Part shown: in pieces, positions 11,701 through 22,836 of the stretch
How the letters are laid out: each line of letters begins with the position of its first letter
How positions within the stretch are numbered: the stretch's first letter is position 1
Source: Vitrella brassicaformis
Lineage: Eukaryota > Sar > Vitrellaceae
Direction: 5' to 3'
DNA: 64,000 nucleotides
Assembly (NCBI GenBank): GCA_001179505.1
Contig: CDMY01000242.1
Coordinates: 72,083 to 136,082 of the forward strand
Translations under genes and position numbers: made by a program
The notes under the pieces: model-generated
What the model saw: the letters and a program-made list of their open reading frames with translations, nothing else
Database searches by the model: none
What the model was told of the DNA's origin: nothing

Positions 11701-12061
11701 GCGACAAAGTCACGAAGGCCGCTAGGCACGCGACAGACGATGCACCCACCACCCACACCGCACCCACACACATCCTCTCCACGTGCAGAGGTGCACTCGT
11801 CTCTCCCTCCCTCTCTGTGTGCGTGCAGCCTGAGCGATTGGACCTACTACAGCGCCGAGGAGCGGTTCTGCCGAGTGCTCGACGCAATCGGTGCGCACAC
11901 ACACGTACTGACTTCCCCACACCCATGTGGTGCGTGTGTCTGGACCAGGTTTTCTGGCTGCGTTGGAGGGGAGAGGAGCGCGAGAGGGCGACGAGATAGA
12001 GATTGCGGGCGCCAGCAAGAGGATCAGACTCATGTTCCCAACCACAGTTGTCGGCACATGA
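8759..12061 (+). CDS. Obg-family GTPase, probably plastid-targeted
   Basis: About 18 short exons. The ATG at 8759 starts a hydrophobic leader ([16 protein letters not shown]) followed by an Arg-rich stretch, as expected for a bipartite signal-plus-transit peptide to a complex plastid. The Obg glycine-rich fold follows ([37 protein letters not shown]). The G domain shows G1 GIPNAGKST (about 10130), a switch region ending [10 protein letters not shown]3 DIPGLVEGA (about 10660), G4 NKID (about 11070) and G5 SAATGEG. An acidic Asp/Ser insert (about 10440-10540) splits the G domain. The last exons fit the OCT domain ([31 protein letters not shown]), ending VVGT-stop at 12061. Obg GTPases act in late large-subunit ribosome assembly; the plastid form is also needed for thylakoid biogenesis. 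The family call is secure, the plastid location inferred. Confidence 0.93.
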
Positions 12062-12482
12062 ATGAATGAACCAACATTCATGAACCAGACACACTTGCAC
12101 ACTTGGAGGAGGCACATACGGACCATACACATGCATGCATGAGCTTTGGCGAGAAGGCTGGCCGGAACCCCTGCAGACCCAACCCCGTGTGTGGCGCATG
12201 GGCCTGCCGTTGCAAAGCACTCAGTCGAATTCAGAAGCGTCCAGGATGGCACCGGCGTTCACTTTACTGACCCCATCAGGTGTTACGGAGGCTGTTCAGC
12301 CTCCACCTTGTAGTGGCCTCCACCTTAATTGTACGTGTGTGTCGGTGGTTATCATCATCATCACACGGGAGACGGTGCAGCCAGGAAAGATTGGCCCGGA
12401 AGCGATGATTGGCTGAAATTCCCGGTCGAGATCGGCCACTGGTCGACAAACACTCCCTCGCCCCGCCCCTTGTTATCTGACG
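12062..12482. other. Intergenic, nothing recognised
   Basis: No conserved reading frame, RNA gene or repeat was recognised in this 421-bp gap between two plus-strand genes. It should hold the 3' UTR of the Obg gene and the promoter of the PsbX-like gene. Confidence 0.5.
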
Positions 12483-13073
12483 ATGAAGTTCGTCACAGCG
12501 CTGCTCGTCGCCCTCGTGGCCCTCGTGGCCGTCAGCCACGCGTTCGTCCCCTCCACCCCGAGCGGCAACAGCCTGCTGCTCTCCAGGGGCCGCCCAAGCC
12601 GCGCCATGCAGCGGCAGCAGACGCCCAGCATGGTGCTCGATGGCGCTGGTACGCCCGGATCTACGCACACGCGGACATGTTGGTGTGTCGACTGACTTGT
12701 CGACCGTTCTCTCTTTCCGTTGTGTGTGGTTGGTGTGTGCAGGTCTTGCTGACGTTGACTTCGGCAAGGCGCTTGAGATCGCTGCGGCCAACAGCAACAT
12801 GCTGGCTGAGTACAACTCGCTCAACGGCTTCCTCAACGCGGCCGCGTTCGGATCCCTGTGAGCGCTCTCCCTCACACACACACACACACACGCATACACA
12901 TACACAAGACAGAGCAGACAGTCTGTGTTGAGCGGAAACAATCACACTCTCACGACCTCTATCTCTCTCTGTGTGTGTGTTGGTTGGTGTCACGTCACAG
13001 GTTCGTGATTGTGCCCGCTGCTGCGGTTCTTCTGTGGATCTCGAACAAGGACAGGCTGGAGCGCCAGTTGTGA
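12483..13073 (+). CDS. PsbX-like photosystem II small subunit with bipartite plastid leader
   Basis: Three exons (12483-12648, 12743-12857, 13001-13073) join in phase to give 117 residues. Residues 1-19 (MKFVTALLVALVALVAVSH) are a signal peptide, followed by AFVPS, the Phe-after-cleavage pattern typical of transit peptides in red-algal-derived plastids. A short mature protein ends SLNGFLNAAAFGSLF, then a single membrane helix (VIVPAAAVLLWISNKDRLERQ). The order S-L-x2-F-L, small residues, hydrophobic helix, S-x2-D-x3-R matches PsbX, a one-helix photosystem II subunit near cytochrome b559 and the QB site. psbX is plastid-encoded in red algae and diatoms, so a nuclear copy here would be a gene transfer. 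Another one-helix thylakoid protein is possible. Confidence 0.72.
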
Positions 13074-13608
13074 TTGATCCAGGATGCATCCATCCATCGC
13101 TGGCGATTTGTGTACACCGACCGCCCGACCTGTTGCCTGACCGATGCGATGTGTTTATACGTGCGTGATGGCTGGCTGGCTGATGAGTGCAGTGCGTTGG
13201 TTGGTGCTTGTAGGGAGGTGGTTGGTGATTTTTCTTTCCTGCCCTGCATACGAAACGAGACGACCGACAGCAGGGAGGGAGGGAGCGAGGGATGGACAGA
13301 TGGATTGGATGAAAGGAGTGCAGTGAGTGGATGGCGTGGCCATGGGCTGGTTGACTGATTGACTTGATCGATCATGTATGTTTATTGTGCGGGACGGGAC
13401 ACCCACCGTGTGTGTAATCTTCAGTGCACAGATACGTACGGATTGACAAAACACACACGTGGTGTGTTGGCAAATGAATATTAACGTCCGCGGCACACCC
13501 ACCCACACCACAGACACACTCGCACCCGCACCAACACACATACGCATGCAGATGTAGACACACGGAGTAATGAATAAGCACAGAGGGCAGGGCGGGGGGC
13601 CCGATAGA
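13074..13608. other. 3'-3' intergenic region, nothing recognised
   Basis: This region lies between the convergent PsbX-like and DRC10-like genes. No conserved frame was found. It holds short GGAT-type and (CA)n repeats. Confidence 0.5.
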
Positions 13609-14809
13609 TCATTTCTTCTTCTTCTTGGCCTTTTTCTTTCCACCTGACACACACAACGTAACATACACACGGCCGGGCACTCATCGCAGATCGATCCTCA
13701 TACACACCGTACGGACATGTACGTATGTTTTGTGTCTGTCTGTCTGTCTGTCTGGACCGAATGCGATGTCTTCAGCCAGTCTCTTGAGGAACTGCCTGCC
13801 AGCACTTTGAATGGTGGTGATGGCCGCCAGCTCGCGGTCCTCCTGCTTCGTCTTCTCCTCGGCCACAAACGCCTGGTCAGTCAGGTCACGCACACATGTC
13901 ATTCAAAGGCCAACGTCTCAATGCAGGCCGGCAGGCAGCTAGGGCTGTGTTGGTTCATACGTACTTCGAGGGCGGCCTGGTCCTCCTTGGCTTTGCGCTC
14001 GGCCTCCTCGACTTTCATGCTACACAGAGAGAGAGACACGCGGATATCCACCCATCCCATCCATATGATGTGTCCATTGATTTGATGCGTGTGTGGGTCT
14101 GTGTTGGTGCCGACCGTTCCAGCAGGTCGGCAAGCGCTTCAGCGGTGGCCTCTGAGAGCCGTGCAGTGCACATACAAAGTGCTGATGTGTATGTCTGCTG
14201 GCATTCACCCAGCCATGGCACCCATGGCACCTTTGTCCTCTTGCACACGAGCGATAAGGTCCTCCTGTCCATTTCATGGGGCACATCACATGCACACACA
14301 CACATGTGCTCACAGACGAGTGAGGGCGTTGCATATCACATCTGCCTTACCTGTTCCTTGATGTCTTTCGCGAACACTTCCTGCCAATGATGGCGGTCCT
14401 CTGGAAGGGAATGCGTGTGTGTGCGTGTGTGTGTGTGTAGGCCTGCGTGGCGTGGCGTGCCTTGGAGGGTTTGACTCTTGAAGTCGAGGTAGGCGATTGC
14501 CGTGTTGTGAGACGCTGACTCACGCGCCTGAACATACACATACACATGCAATGCATTGCGCAATGCACACGTCCATCCAGACACACGTATGTGTGTGTGT
14601 GTGTCAAGCGCACCTGTGCCACTTTGGTTCGTTCCAAGGTCTCCTGCAGACCTTTGATCGTCTAGGACACCCATGATGAACAGAACACACATTCAGCGAG
14701 AGAGAGAGAGACACAGAGAGAGACACAGAGAGAGACACAGAGAGAGAGATGGGTGGGCGTGGCGTCATGGAGATGTACCTGGTTCCACATCCGCAGGGCG
14801 GCCTGCTCC

Positions 14810-14848
<39 letters not shown>

Positions 14849-16689
14849 GTACAGATGAGCATCCATGTGTCTGTGCGTCTGTCTGCCTCACTGAGCGTCC
14901 AGCTGCTTCTCTTCAAAGCTCAGGACGATGGCTGACTGCGTCTGCAGTGGGGACACACGCCCACAAAGATGCACGTGAGTGCAACACCCTGTGAGTGCAT
15001 CTGCGTTGACCCCGCTACCTTGACTTTGTTTAGCTCCTCCTTCAGAGTGTTCATCTCAATCGTGCCGGCGTTGGTCTGACACACACACACACACACACCA
15101 CACACAGAAAATGCGTATGTGTCCCTCTGCGTGGCTGTCGGTCCGCCCACCTCCTTCTCGTACTCGGTCTGCTCCTTCTTGAGCTCTTCTTCAAGCGCAG
15201 CCACGGCATGGGCCGCCTCACTGACGGACGATGGATGGATGGATGTGTGTGTGTGTGTGGGTGTGTGGGTGAGCGGACCGTTCTCTCTTTCTGACTTCAT
15301 TGAGCATCTCCTGCTGCTTCCGCTCCGTCTCCACCTTTAGGTATTTAGAACACACACACGCATACCCATTGGAGAGACACACCCGTGCCGCGCCCGTGTG
15401 AGTCCTTAGCGACCTTGTGGACGAGCGAGGTGAAGCTGCATTCCTCCATGATGTCTCGCTTGGTCTCCTCCAGCCACTCCACCACCCGATGACGCTCAGA
15501 CAACAGCTTGGCCACGTTGCCTGCATCCACACCTCACTGTCTGTGTCTGTGTCTGTGTCTGTGTCACACAGCGAGCAATCTAATACATATATACATATGT
15601 ACCGGCAGCAGTGGGGTTCTCCTTCAGTGAGCGGCACAGCGCTTTGTTGGACTCGCGCAGCTGCTGAGACACGCTCTGAGGGGGGGGGGGGGAGAAAGAC
15701 CCGNNNNNNNNNNNNNNNNNNNNNNNNNNNNNNNNNNNNNNNNNNNNNNNNNNNNNNNNNNNNNNNNNNNNNNNNNNNNNNNNNNNNNNNNNNNNNNNNN
15801 NNNNNNNNNNNNNNNNNNNNNNNNNNNNNNNNNNNNNNNNNNNNNNNNNNNNNNNNNNNNNNNNNNNNNNNNNNNNNNNNNNNNNNNNNNNNNNNNNNNN
15901 NNNNNNNNNNNNNNNNNNNNNNNNNNNNNNNNNNNNNNNNNNNNNNNNNNNNNNNNNNNNNNNNNNNNNNNNNNNNNNNNNNNNNNNNNNNNNNNNNNNN
16001 NNNGGGGGGGGGGGGGAGAAAGACCCGAGGGAGGGAGGGAGGGAGTACGGCATAGCGACACACACACACTGACATTCACAGCCCCAGTCAGTGTCTACCT
16101 GTATCTGTGCTTGTGTCTTGTTGAAGAGGTCTTTGGTGGTCAGCCCTCTTGCAAACTGACTCCGCGTGACGATCAGCTCCTCGTACTGACAGAACGACAC
16201 GCACACTATGTCACCCTACAAAGATCTTGCATGTCATCGACTCGACTCATCCATCCACTCTTGTCAGTCACCTGTTTCTCAAGTGCCTTTTGCTCTGTGA
16301 GTATCCTGCTGATCTCGTCGCCCATGAACTGACTCAGCTCGTCACGACGCACCGACGCACCACCTGCACACACACACACACAGACAGTCAGATCCCTCCC
16401 TCCCCTTCTGTGTGTGTGCTTGTCTGTCCGCACCTGCCCCGGCAGTGCCATTAGCCGGCGGCCCCGTCCCTGTTGGACTCATCTGCAGCTCAGACATCAG
16501 CTGCAGCTTGCTCAACGCCTGCAAACCAGCAGAAACCACATCCCCCTCAGTCTTTTCTCTTGGGGCCCGGCCGTCTCTCCCTTCCCTCCCGACCTCTTCG
16601 ATGAGTATCTGTGCCCGCAGAGACTCAATGGGCGTCAGCCGGCCCGCCAGGGAGGGCGATGCCCCCGCTGGTGCCGCGCCGGTCGCCAT
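13609..16689 (-). CDS. Coiled-coil IQ protein resembling dynein regulatory complex subunit 10 (IQCD)
   Basis: Multi-exon minus-strand gene from the ATG at 16689 to the stop at 13609. The N-terminus has GRLTPIESLRAQILIEEV then LSKLQLMSELQM, which resembles the start of the conserved region of DRC10/IQCD. Most of the rest is Glu/Lys/Gln-rich heptad sequence (DEISRILTEQKALEKQV, LKENPTAAG, HRVVEWLEETKRDIMEE, TLKEELNKVK, IKGLQETLERTKVAQ). Near the end AAITTIQSAGRQFLKRLA looks like an IQ motif, followed by a Lys-only tail (GKKKAKKKKK). DRC subunits link outer doublets to inner dynein arms in motile cilia, which suits a flagellated zoospore stage. IQCG/DRC9 is the main alternative. A 300-base run of N interrupts an intron or exon of this gene. 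Confidence 0.62.
15704..16003. other. Assembly gap (300 N) with duplicated flanks
   Basis: Exactly 300 N. The sequence just left (a G-run, then GAGAAAGACCCG) is repeated just right. The gap is therefore probably an artificial join of overlapping contig ends around a G homopolymer rather than 300 missing bases. Confidence 0.85.
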
Positions 16690-16922
16690 GGCGCCTTCCC
16701 TCAGAATCAGGTCAGGCAAGGGATGTGGTGTCTGTGTTTGGTTTGCTCAGGCGACGGGTATTGAGGGGTTCCTGCAGTGGCGACGGGCCTACAAACGTCG
16801 CGCCTGTCTGCTGCTCCACAAACGACGGAAAAAGGCAGCTTCTCAAGCCAAGCTTCTTTGGCGTTGACGCCAATGCTCGGGTTTCAAACCCTGGACCCCA
16901 GCCTAACCCAAGCACAGAAGAG
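16690..16922. promoter_or_regulatory. Divergent promoter interval with GGGTTTCAAACCC palindrome
   Basis: These 233 bp lie between the DRC10-like gene (minus) and the small mitochondrial membrane protein (plus). A 13-bp near-perfect palindrome GGGTTTCAAACCC occurs at 16879-16891, 32 bp before the plus-strand ATG. The same motif sits 35 bp before the DWARF27-like gene (62563-62576, one extra base) and upstream of A' and C'. A core-promoter or transcription-factor role is inferred. Confidence 0.45.
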
Positions 16923-17479
16923 ATGTTTCTCTCTCGTCGTCTGCTGAAGGTCATCCCTGTGCCAGAGTTCACAACGGGCAGGAGCGCACAGAGGGTCAGT
17001 CGCCACACAGCACAGCACAGCACAGCAAACTACGCAGGCAGACAGGCAGATGCGCTGATCTCTCTTGTGTGCTGCTGCTGCCCTGTGTGTGTGCGTGTGT
17101 ATGTGGCACGGGACGGCAGGTCAACATGGCGAACGAGGACCGTGCGCGATTTTTCTACTGGAACCTGATCTCCATCGGCATCACCGCCCTGCCCATCGTC
17201 TACCTCTGCTCGGTGAGTGAGCGAGTCAGGCCGGCCATACACGCACATACCAGATCCATCCGTTTGTGTGTGCGTGTCGTGTCTGTCGTGTGTGGGCTTG
17301 CATGTGTGTTTGTGTGTGTGTGTGGTCTCGTTCAGGGGCGTCACCACTTTTCGAAGGAGGACGACGAGACCCTTCGACGGTACGACCCAACCGGCTACAT
17401 CGGCAAGCCGTTCAAACCGGAGTACAGAGACCTCCACCTTTACATCCCCGAGAGGACGCCCGCTGCAGTTGAAGCTTAG
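16923..17479 (+). CDS. Small single-pass membrane protein, probably mitochondrial inner membrane
   Basis: Exon 1 (16923-16994) reads MFLSRRLLKVIPVPEFTTGR, a basic amphipathic N-terminus like a mitochondrial presequence. Exon 2 starts at 17120 in phase 0 (VNMANEDRARFFYWNLIS) and leads into a hydrophobic helix (IGITALPIVYLCS). A last exon from about 17337 gives a hydrophilic Tyr/Pro-rich tail (GYIGKPFKPEYRDLHLYIPE) and a stop at 17479. Size and layout suit a supernumerary subunit of a respiratory complex or the ATP synthase. I do not recognise the family, and alveolate-specific subunits of this kind are common. If exon 1 were wrong, the ATG at 17126 would still give the membrane helix and tail. 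Confidence 0.65.
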
Positions 17480-18393
17480 GCGGCATGATCACCCACGGAT
17501 GAGGGAGGGGGCTGTTGGCCACTCTACTAAGGAAGAGCAGGTTGTTCTTTGTTTGTGTGAGAGAGAGCTGGAGAGGGGCGCACGCTGTGTTGGTGCAATC
17601 GTGTGTGGGTGCGGGACATCCGTTCGGGAAATTAGGCGCAGAGATCGATCGATCGATTGAGCGGTCGGTTATGGACAGAGAAAGTGTGTTGATTGGTGTG
17701 CTCGTGCATACGCTGTGTGGATTGACCGACACACACAGAGAGAGAAAGGCCTACTGAGTCTGTTCTGTTGCGTGGCGTGGCATTGGTTAAGAGCATCAGG
17801 TCAGTCAGTCACGCATGTGTGTCTGCCCCTCCTCCACGCACGCATACACACACACACCGAGCCACCACTCGTCTACGCAAAGTGAGTGCAATCCCATGGA
17901 TCCGATGCACGGAAGCATTCAGCATTCAGTCGTCACAGAGGCACGTCCGCTTAAACACACACACGCTCAACATAGATCGGAAAAGAGATAGGGACAAGAC
18001 GCCCGCCCGCCTGGCTTCCACTGCTGCTGCATTGCACTTCTGCATTCGTGTCTGTCTGTCTGTCTGTCTGTTGGGTGTGCTATCTTAGTGTTACCTCTCT
18101 CCGTGTGCGCGCAATTAGATATGTACGTGTGTGTGTGTATATGCCACGTATGTATGTGTGTATGTGTGTGTGTGTGTGTGCATCTCACCTCTTGGCGGGT
18201 CCGTCCGTCCGGCGCTTAAAAACTCCTGCATACAACCGATGGATAGATGGGCGATCGGCCTGCACCATGCACACACACACACACACACACGCGTCCGCCG
18301 CCTCTCCCTCGGTGTGCGAGGTGAGTGCGTGTGTGGCCATATATATAACTCACCGTGTTGTGCGCCGATCCCTCTGTGTGTCAGTAGGTGTGT
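17480..18393. other. 3'-3' intergenic region, simple repeats only
   Basis: Between convergent genes. It contains (CA)n, (TGTC)n (18048-18072) and (TG)n (18130-18180) runs. No coding frame or RNA gene is supported. Confidence 0.55.
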
Positions 18394-21300
18394 TCACTGG
18401 GGCGGTGCGGTGCCATAGCCCAGCGCATCGCACAGACGCTTCTGGAGATCGCCCTTGTTGCCCCCCACCAGCATATTGAAGCGCTGATTGACACATAGCC
18501 ACACCACACCAGGGGCAACCACACAGACACACACGTGTGTATGCGCGTGAGTGTTTCGTTTGCGTGATCCATGTCGTTCGTCCGTTTACCCTGCAGTGAT
18601 CCTTGAGCTCGGTGACCTGACACCGCCCCCCACGCACACACACAAGGTGTATGTATGTCTGTCTGCGCAGTGCAGGTGTGACCGTGTTGTCTGTCTCCCT
18701 CCCTACCGACCTTCATGTCCATGATTTGTTCCTTGGTCGGCCTTTCAGCGTCCTCGGGGATCACAGGCACACCACGGCTGCACCACCGACCCACACACAC
18801 AAACACACAACACACAGCAGCAGGATGCCACCAAGCCATCAACGAACACTCTCTCACTCACTGACCTGCTGCCCTGGCTGCCCTGGCTCTTGCGCCCCGG
18901 TGAAGACGTGCGATGCGACGGCTCGTCCTCCTTGTCACCACCAACTCCATCAGCCGTGCTCTTGGCCGCCGCATCCACCTTCTCGACGGGTGGCATCGGG
19001 CTTTCCTTCTCCTTCTGCTGCTCCGTGACGGTCTCCTCTTTGAGGGTCTCCTGCTGCTGCTGCTGCTGCTGTGGTGCCTGGTTGGGGAGTCCCTCTTGAG
19101 CTGTGGCCTCCATGGGCTTGGGGGAAACCTCCTTCTGTGTCTGTGTGGGGGCCGGCTGCTCAGCGGCTGCAGCAGGAGGGGCCGGAGGAGGCTGCTTGTC
19201 TTCATCCATGGGAGCTGGTGCTGGTGCTGGTGGTGGCTGCTGCTGCTGCTTGTCTTTGTCCTTTTCGCCAATCTCATTCTCGACATGTGGTGGCTGCTGC
19301 TGCTGCTGCTGCTGCTCTTGCTGGGTGTCCATGGGCGCGGGAGGGGGCTGCTGACCAGAGAGAGAGACACACACAGACGAGTGCGTGAGCGTGTGTGTGT
19401 GTGTATGTGTGTGTGTATGTGTGTGTGTGTGTGTGTGTGCTGACCTCCTCTGGTTTGCCCTCGCCCATCTGGGTGTCCCCCTCCTTGTGCTGCTGCCCCT
19501 CTACCTCCATCGGCGCCTCCTCCTGCACTGCTGTCTCCCTGGGCTGCTGCTGGTCCTGCTGGTCTTGCTCAGTGGCGGCCATTCTGTCGTCCTCGGTCTT
19601 CATCTCGACGACGCCCTCCTTCTTGTCCTCACCCTGCACACACACATCACGTATCGTACGTGTGGTGTGCATCATGTGTGTGTGCGGCTGGGCGGGGCGC
19701 GGACCTTTTTGTTGTCAGGTTCGAAGGTGGGCTCCTCGACCCGCACCATGCGCACATCGCCCTCCTCCTGCACACACGACACGACACGACACACAAGGCA
19801 CAACAAGCATGAGTGTGCGATGCGACCTATCGGCGGGCGTCGTGTGTCAGTCAAATCCACCTGGCCGTTTGATTGTTCGCCCTCCTCCATGGTCTCATCG
19901 CCTGCCGCTGCCGCTGCTGCCGCACGTGGTGAGGGAGCGGGACCTCCGTATGTCTCCAACTCTGCACACACGTGTATGTGCACATAGAGGTGTGTGTTGC
20001 GTGGACTCATCCACACCAGACGGCACCCATTTCTCTCTGTCTGTCTTGGTGAGGCGCCCCCCCCTCCCCCGGCGCAACATACCCGACTCGTCAATCTGCT
20101 TCAAAGCCTCCAGCTTGCGCTGCACACACACACACACACACACGCACAAACAGGTGTGGATGGATGGATGGACATCTGCCTCCCCCTCACTCTCTCACCT
20201 CTATGGCCATCTTTGTGTCGGTGAGTAGCCGCTCTGTGACGCCGTTGTGCTTGGCCGGCAGGTAGAAGATCGTCGGCTGGGCCCTGTGGACACACACATG
20301 GATGGATGGATGGATGGATGGACACACACACAGACGGATGCACCAGGGTGCGGCGCTCGTATGTGTGGTGTGGTGTGGTGTGAGGTGGTGACCGTGTCTT
20401 GATGAAGTTGCGCATCTTGCTGAAGTGGATGCTCAGTTTCTCGTTCTGACACACCAGCAAGCATCCGACACGGTCAAGAGGGCTGGGGTGGGCCTCCATC
20501 GGTGTGTGGTGGTGAGGGGACGGGGCTCACCCTCAGCTCGAGCTCCTTCTTGTGCAGCTCGCGGGCCAGCTCGCTCAAACGCTGCTGGTCGCTCGCACGA
20601 CGATCCTGTGTTTCCGCACACACATGACACGACACACAAGCCTTGGTCCCACGTGCCCTATGGTGTGTGTGTGGATATCTACCGTGTTGCCTGGTTTACC
20701 TCTGCCTCCTTCCTGGCGTTTTCCTTGAGTGTGAGCTCCTGCGTGTGCGCCTTGGCCACGGCCTTCTCCTCCAGCATGCGGTGACGCGCCATCTACAGGA
20801 GATATTCCGACACCGACGTGTACGTGTGTGTGTGCGTGTGCGTATCTGTGTGTGTGGGGCTGTGGGGCGGGGGAGGTGCTGACTGACCGCGTCGGACTCC
20901 TTCTCGGTCTCGAGCGCGTCCTTGGCCTTCTTCAAATGTCCTGAAGCACAGCGACACACAGACACACCACAGGCGGACAGATGTACATCGAAATGTGTGT
21001 GTGTGTGTGCGTGTGTGTGTGGTTCATACCCATGAGCCCTGCAAACATGTTTCGGTTCCGCTTCTTGAGCTTGTCGTCCATCTGCACCTTCGGCTGCACC
21101 ACACAGACCGACACACACACACACACACACAGGGAGGGAGAGGGAGAGGGAGAGGGAGGGATGAGGGGCAAGTGTGTGTGTGTGTGGGATGAGGCTCATC
21201 ACCCGTTCTGCGACGGGTGGTTCGTCCCTGCCATTGCGATCGCCCTGACATCGACACACAGAGAGCACGTCAGTCAGTCACATTCGTCGTCTGTCACTCA

Positions 21301-22225
21301 TTGTCCGCGTGTGGTGTGATGTGATGTGATGTGTGTATGTTCCCACCTGTGGCTTGGGGGGAAGCGACACCGCTGCAGACATGAGGCGTACCTTGGCGTG
21401 CGGGCCGTCCTCGTCAAAGTCCTTAAGCACACACACACACACACACACAAATCATAGCAAGGATGGATGGATGGATCCACCGGCGTGTGTGTGAACAGGC
21501 ACGCACCCTGCTTCTCTTGTCGCGCATGCTGGGCAGCGACGTGGTCGACAGCTCGCCCATATCACGCGGCGTCACCGTCAGCGGAGGCAAACCTGACACA
21601 GCACACAGACATACAGACATACACACAGACAGACATGCATCGCGATCGTGCCGTTCTCGTCACTGGCTCACGCACCCTCAGTCGAGCGTCCTCTCCCCAC
21701 TGCAGAGAGCGGCAGCCGACCTGACACACCTGACACACAACACCCATACACACGCACACCCACTTCCACACGAGAGACACCGCATGTGCCTCACATCGTG
21801 TCCGGACTGCCAGCCTGCCTGACTGACCGGCATTGGGTCGTTTGATCCGTCTCTCCAGCTCCCGCTTCTCATTCACCAGTGCCCGCAGCTCGTTCTCCAT
21901 GTCACCCACACGCGACGACGGCGCACTGCCGCCACCACCGCCGCCTGGACGCTCACGGTCCCGATTATGATCTCTCGTGAGGCCTCTATCTCGCTCTCTG
22001 TCTCTATCCCGGTCTCGTGGCGAGTAGGAAGGGCCTGCACGGTCCGCTGACACACAGAGAGAAGAAAGGGACAGCGGATGCAGGCAGGCAGGCCTGAAGG
22101 CGTGGCTCTGTCTTGGTTCCGTCTGTGTGGACGCATCAGCCCAGCTCACCCATCATGCGGCGGTCGTCATCTCTGTGTGGAGGTCCTCTGTCGCCGCCAC
22201 GCTCACGATAATCACGCTCCGACAT
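18394..22225 (-). CDS. Pinin homologue with Gln/Glu-rich tail and C-terminal SAP-like motif
   Basis: Large multi-exon minus-strand gene from the ATG at 22225 (MSERDYRERGGDRGPPHRDD). The N-terminus is Arg/Asp-rich (RDRDRDRERDRG), then a coiled segment (MENELRALVNEKRELERRIK). The pinin/SDK/MemA core follows: KLKKRNRNMFAGLMG (about 21050), Lys/Glu-rich helices (20940-20530), SIHFSKMRNFIKTR (about 20430), AQPTIFYLPAKHNGVTERLL (about 20270) and RKLEALKQIDES. Human pinin has the same order of RNxxMFGLLMG, KxxxYIRTK and LFYxPG segments. Pinin is a nuclear speckle protein of the exon-junction/splicing machinery. About 1 kb of tail (19900-18850) is Gln-, Glu-, Met- and Pro-rich with CAG-encoded Gln runs. 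The last exons read VTELKDHC then RFNMLVGGNKGDLQKRLCDA, fitting a SAP nucleic-acid-binding helix-turn-helix. The SAP call is by pattern. Confidence 0.83.
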
Positions 22226-22315
22226 CCTTCCCGCGCATATTTGTTACACGGAAAAGACCGCCCTAAAACCATCGCTCCTTTCTTCCCTGAGAGGCAGCAG
22301 GTCGAGAACGGTGCC
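22226..22315. promoter_or_regulatory. 90-bp divergent promoter interval
   Basis: Only 90 bp separate the start codons of the pinin homologue (minus) and the small beta-grasp-like gene (plus). The two must share regulatory DNA or have overlapping 5' UTRs. It contains CCCTAAAACC; no standard core element was identified. Confidence 0.5.
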
Positions 22316-22836
22316 ATGCCCTTGACTGAGCCTCGTATTGCCGTCGACGTTTTGGGCACCGGATACACAATGAGTCTGGGCGTCGACGAGAACACCACAG
22401 CCAGGGACCTGATCAGGAAGGTCGGCGGACGGACACAACGGAGATGCAGCACAGAGCTCTGTGCGTCCGTCTCTGAGCGTGTGTCGTGTTCTCCGCGTGC
22501 AGATCCACACATTCACAAGGCAACACTGTCCAGAGAGGCACTTCGAGATGGATCTCTATGTCAACATAAGGCCGGTGCTGCACGAGGACATCAAAATCAA
22601 GGACAACTGGTGAGTGACAGACAGCTGTGGTGGCACATACATACAGAAAAACACCACGACGGCAGGACAGGAGCGTATGTGTGTGCGTTTCCTGTCTGTC
22701 TGTCTGCCTCAGCGAGGATACGGATAAATCTATGGCGGTCCCTCGCACGACAACGTCAGCCACGCTGGTGCCCTCTCGGCAGTGGACGCGTTGGCGGCGG
22801 ACGTACACGCCTTTGGGCGAGGATGAGTCGAGATGA
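22316..22836 (+). CDS. Small protein of unknown function, possible beta-grasp fold
   Basis: Three exons. Exon 1 from the ATG at 22316 gives MPLTEPRIAVDVLGTGYTMS, then LGVDENTTARDLIRK. Exon 2 (about 22502-22610) gives IHTFTRQHCPERHFEMDLYV and NIRPVLHEDIKIKDN. Exon 3 (about 22713-22836) gives CEDTDKSMAVP and a basic tail, ending at a stop. Two beta strands, a Thr-rich turn and the helix TTARDLIRK resemble the start of ubiquitin-like folds, where a helix follows the first hairpin. This is fold-level inference only. It is divergent from the pinin gene. No family is recognised. Confidence 0.6.

Noticed and set aside
12135-12416. Possible gene after the Obg gene
   Set aside because: The frame has no recognisable motif, no splice continuation and ordinary composition. 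It is treated as intergenic.
15704-16003. Protein-coding continuity across the N run
   Set aside because: The sequence is unknown, and the duplicated flanks indicate an assembly artefact.
22261-22268. CCCTAAAA as telomeric repeat
   Set aside because: A single occurrence, not a tandem array.
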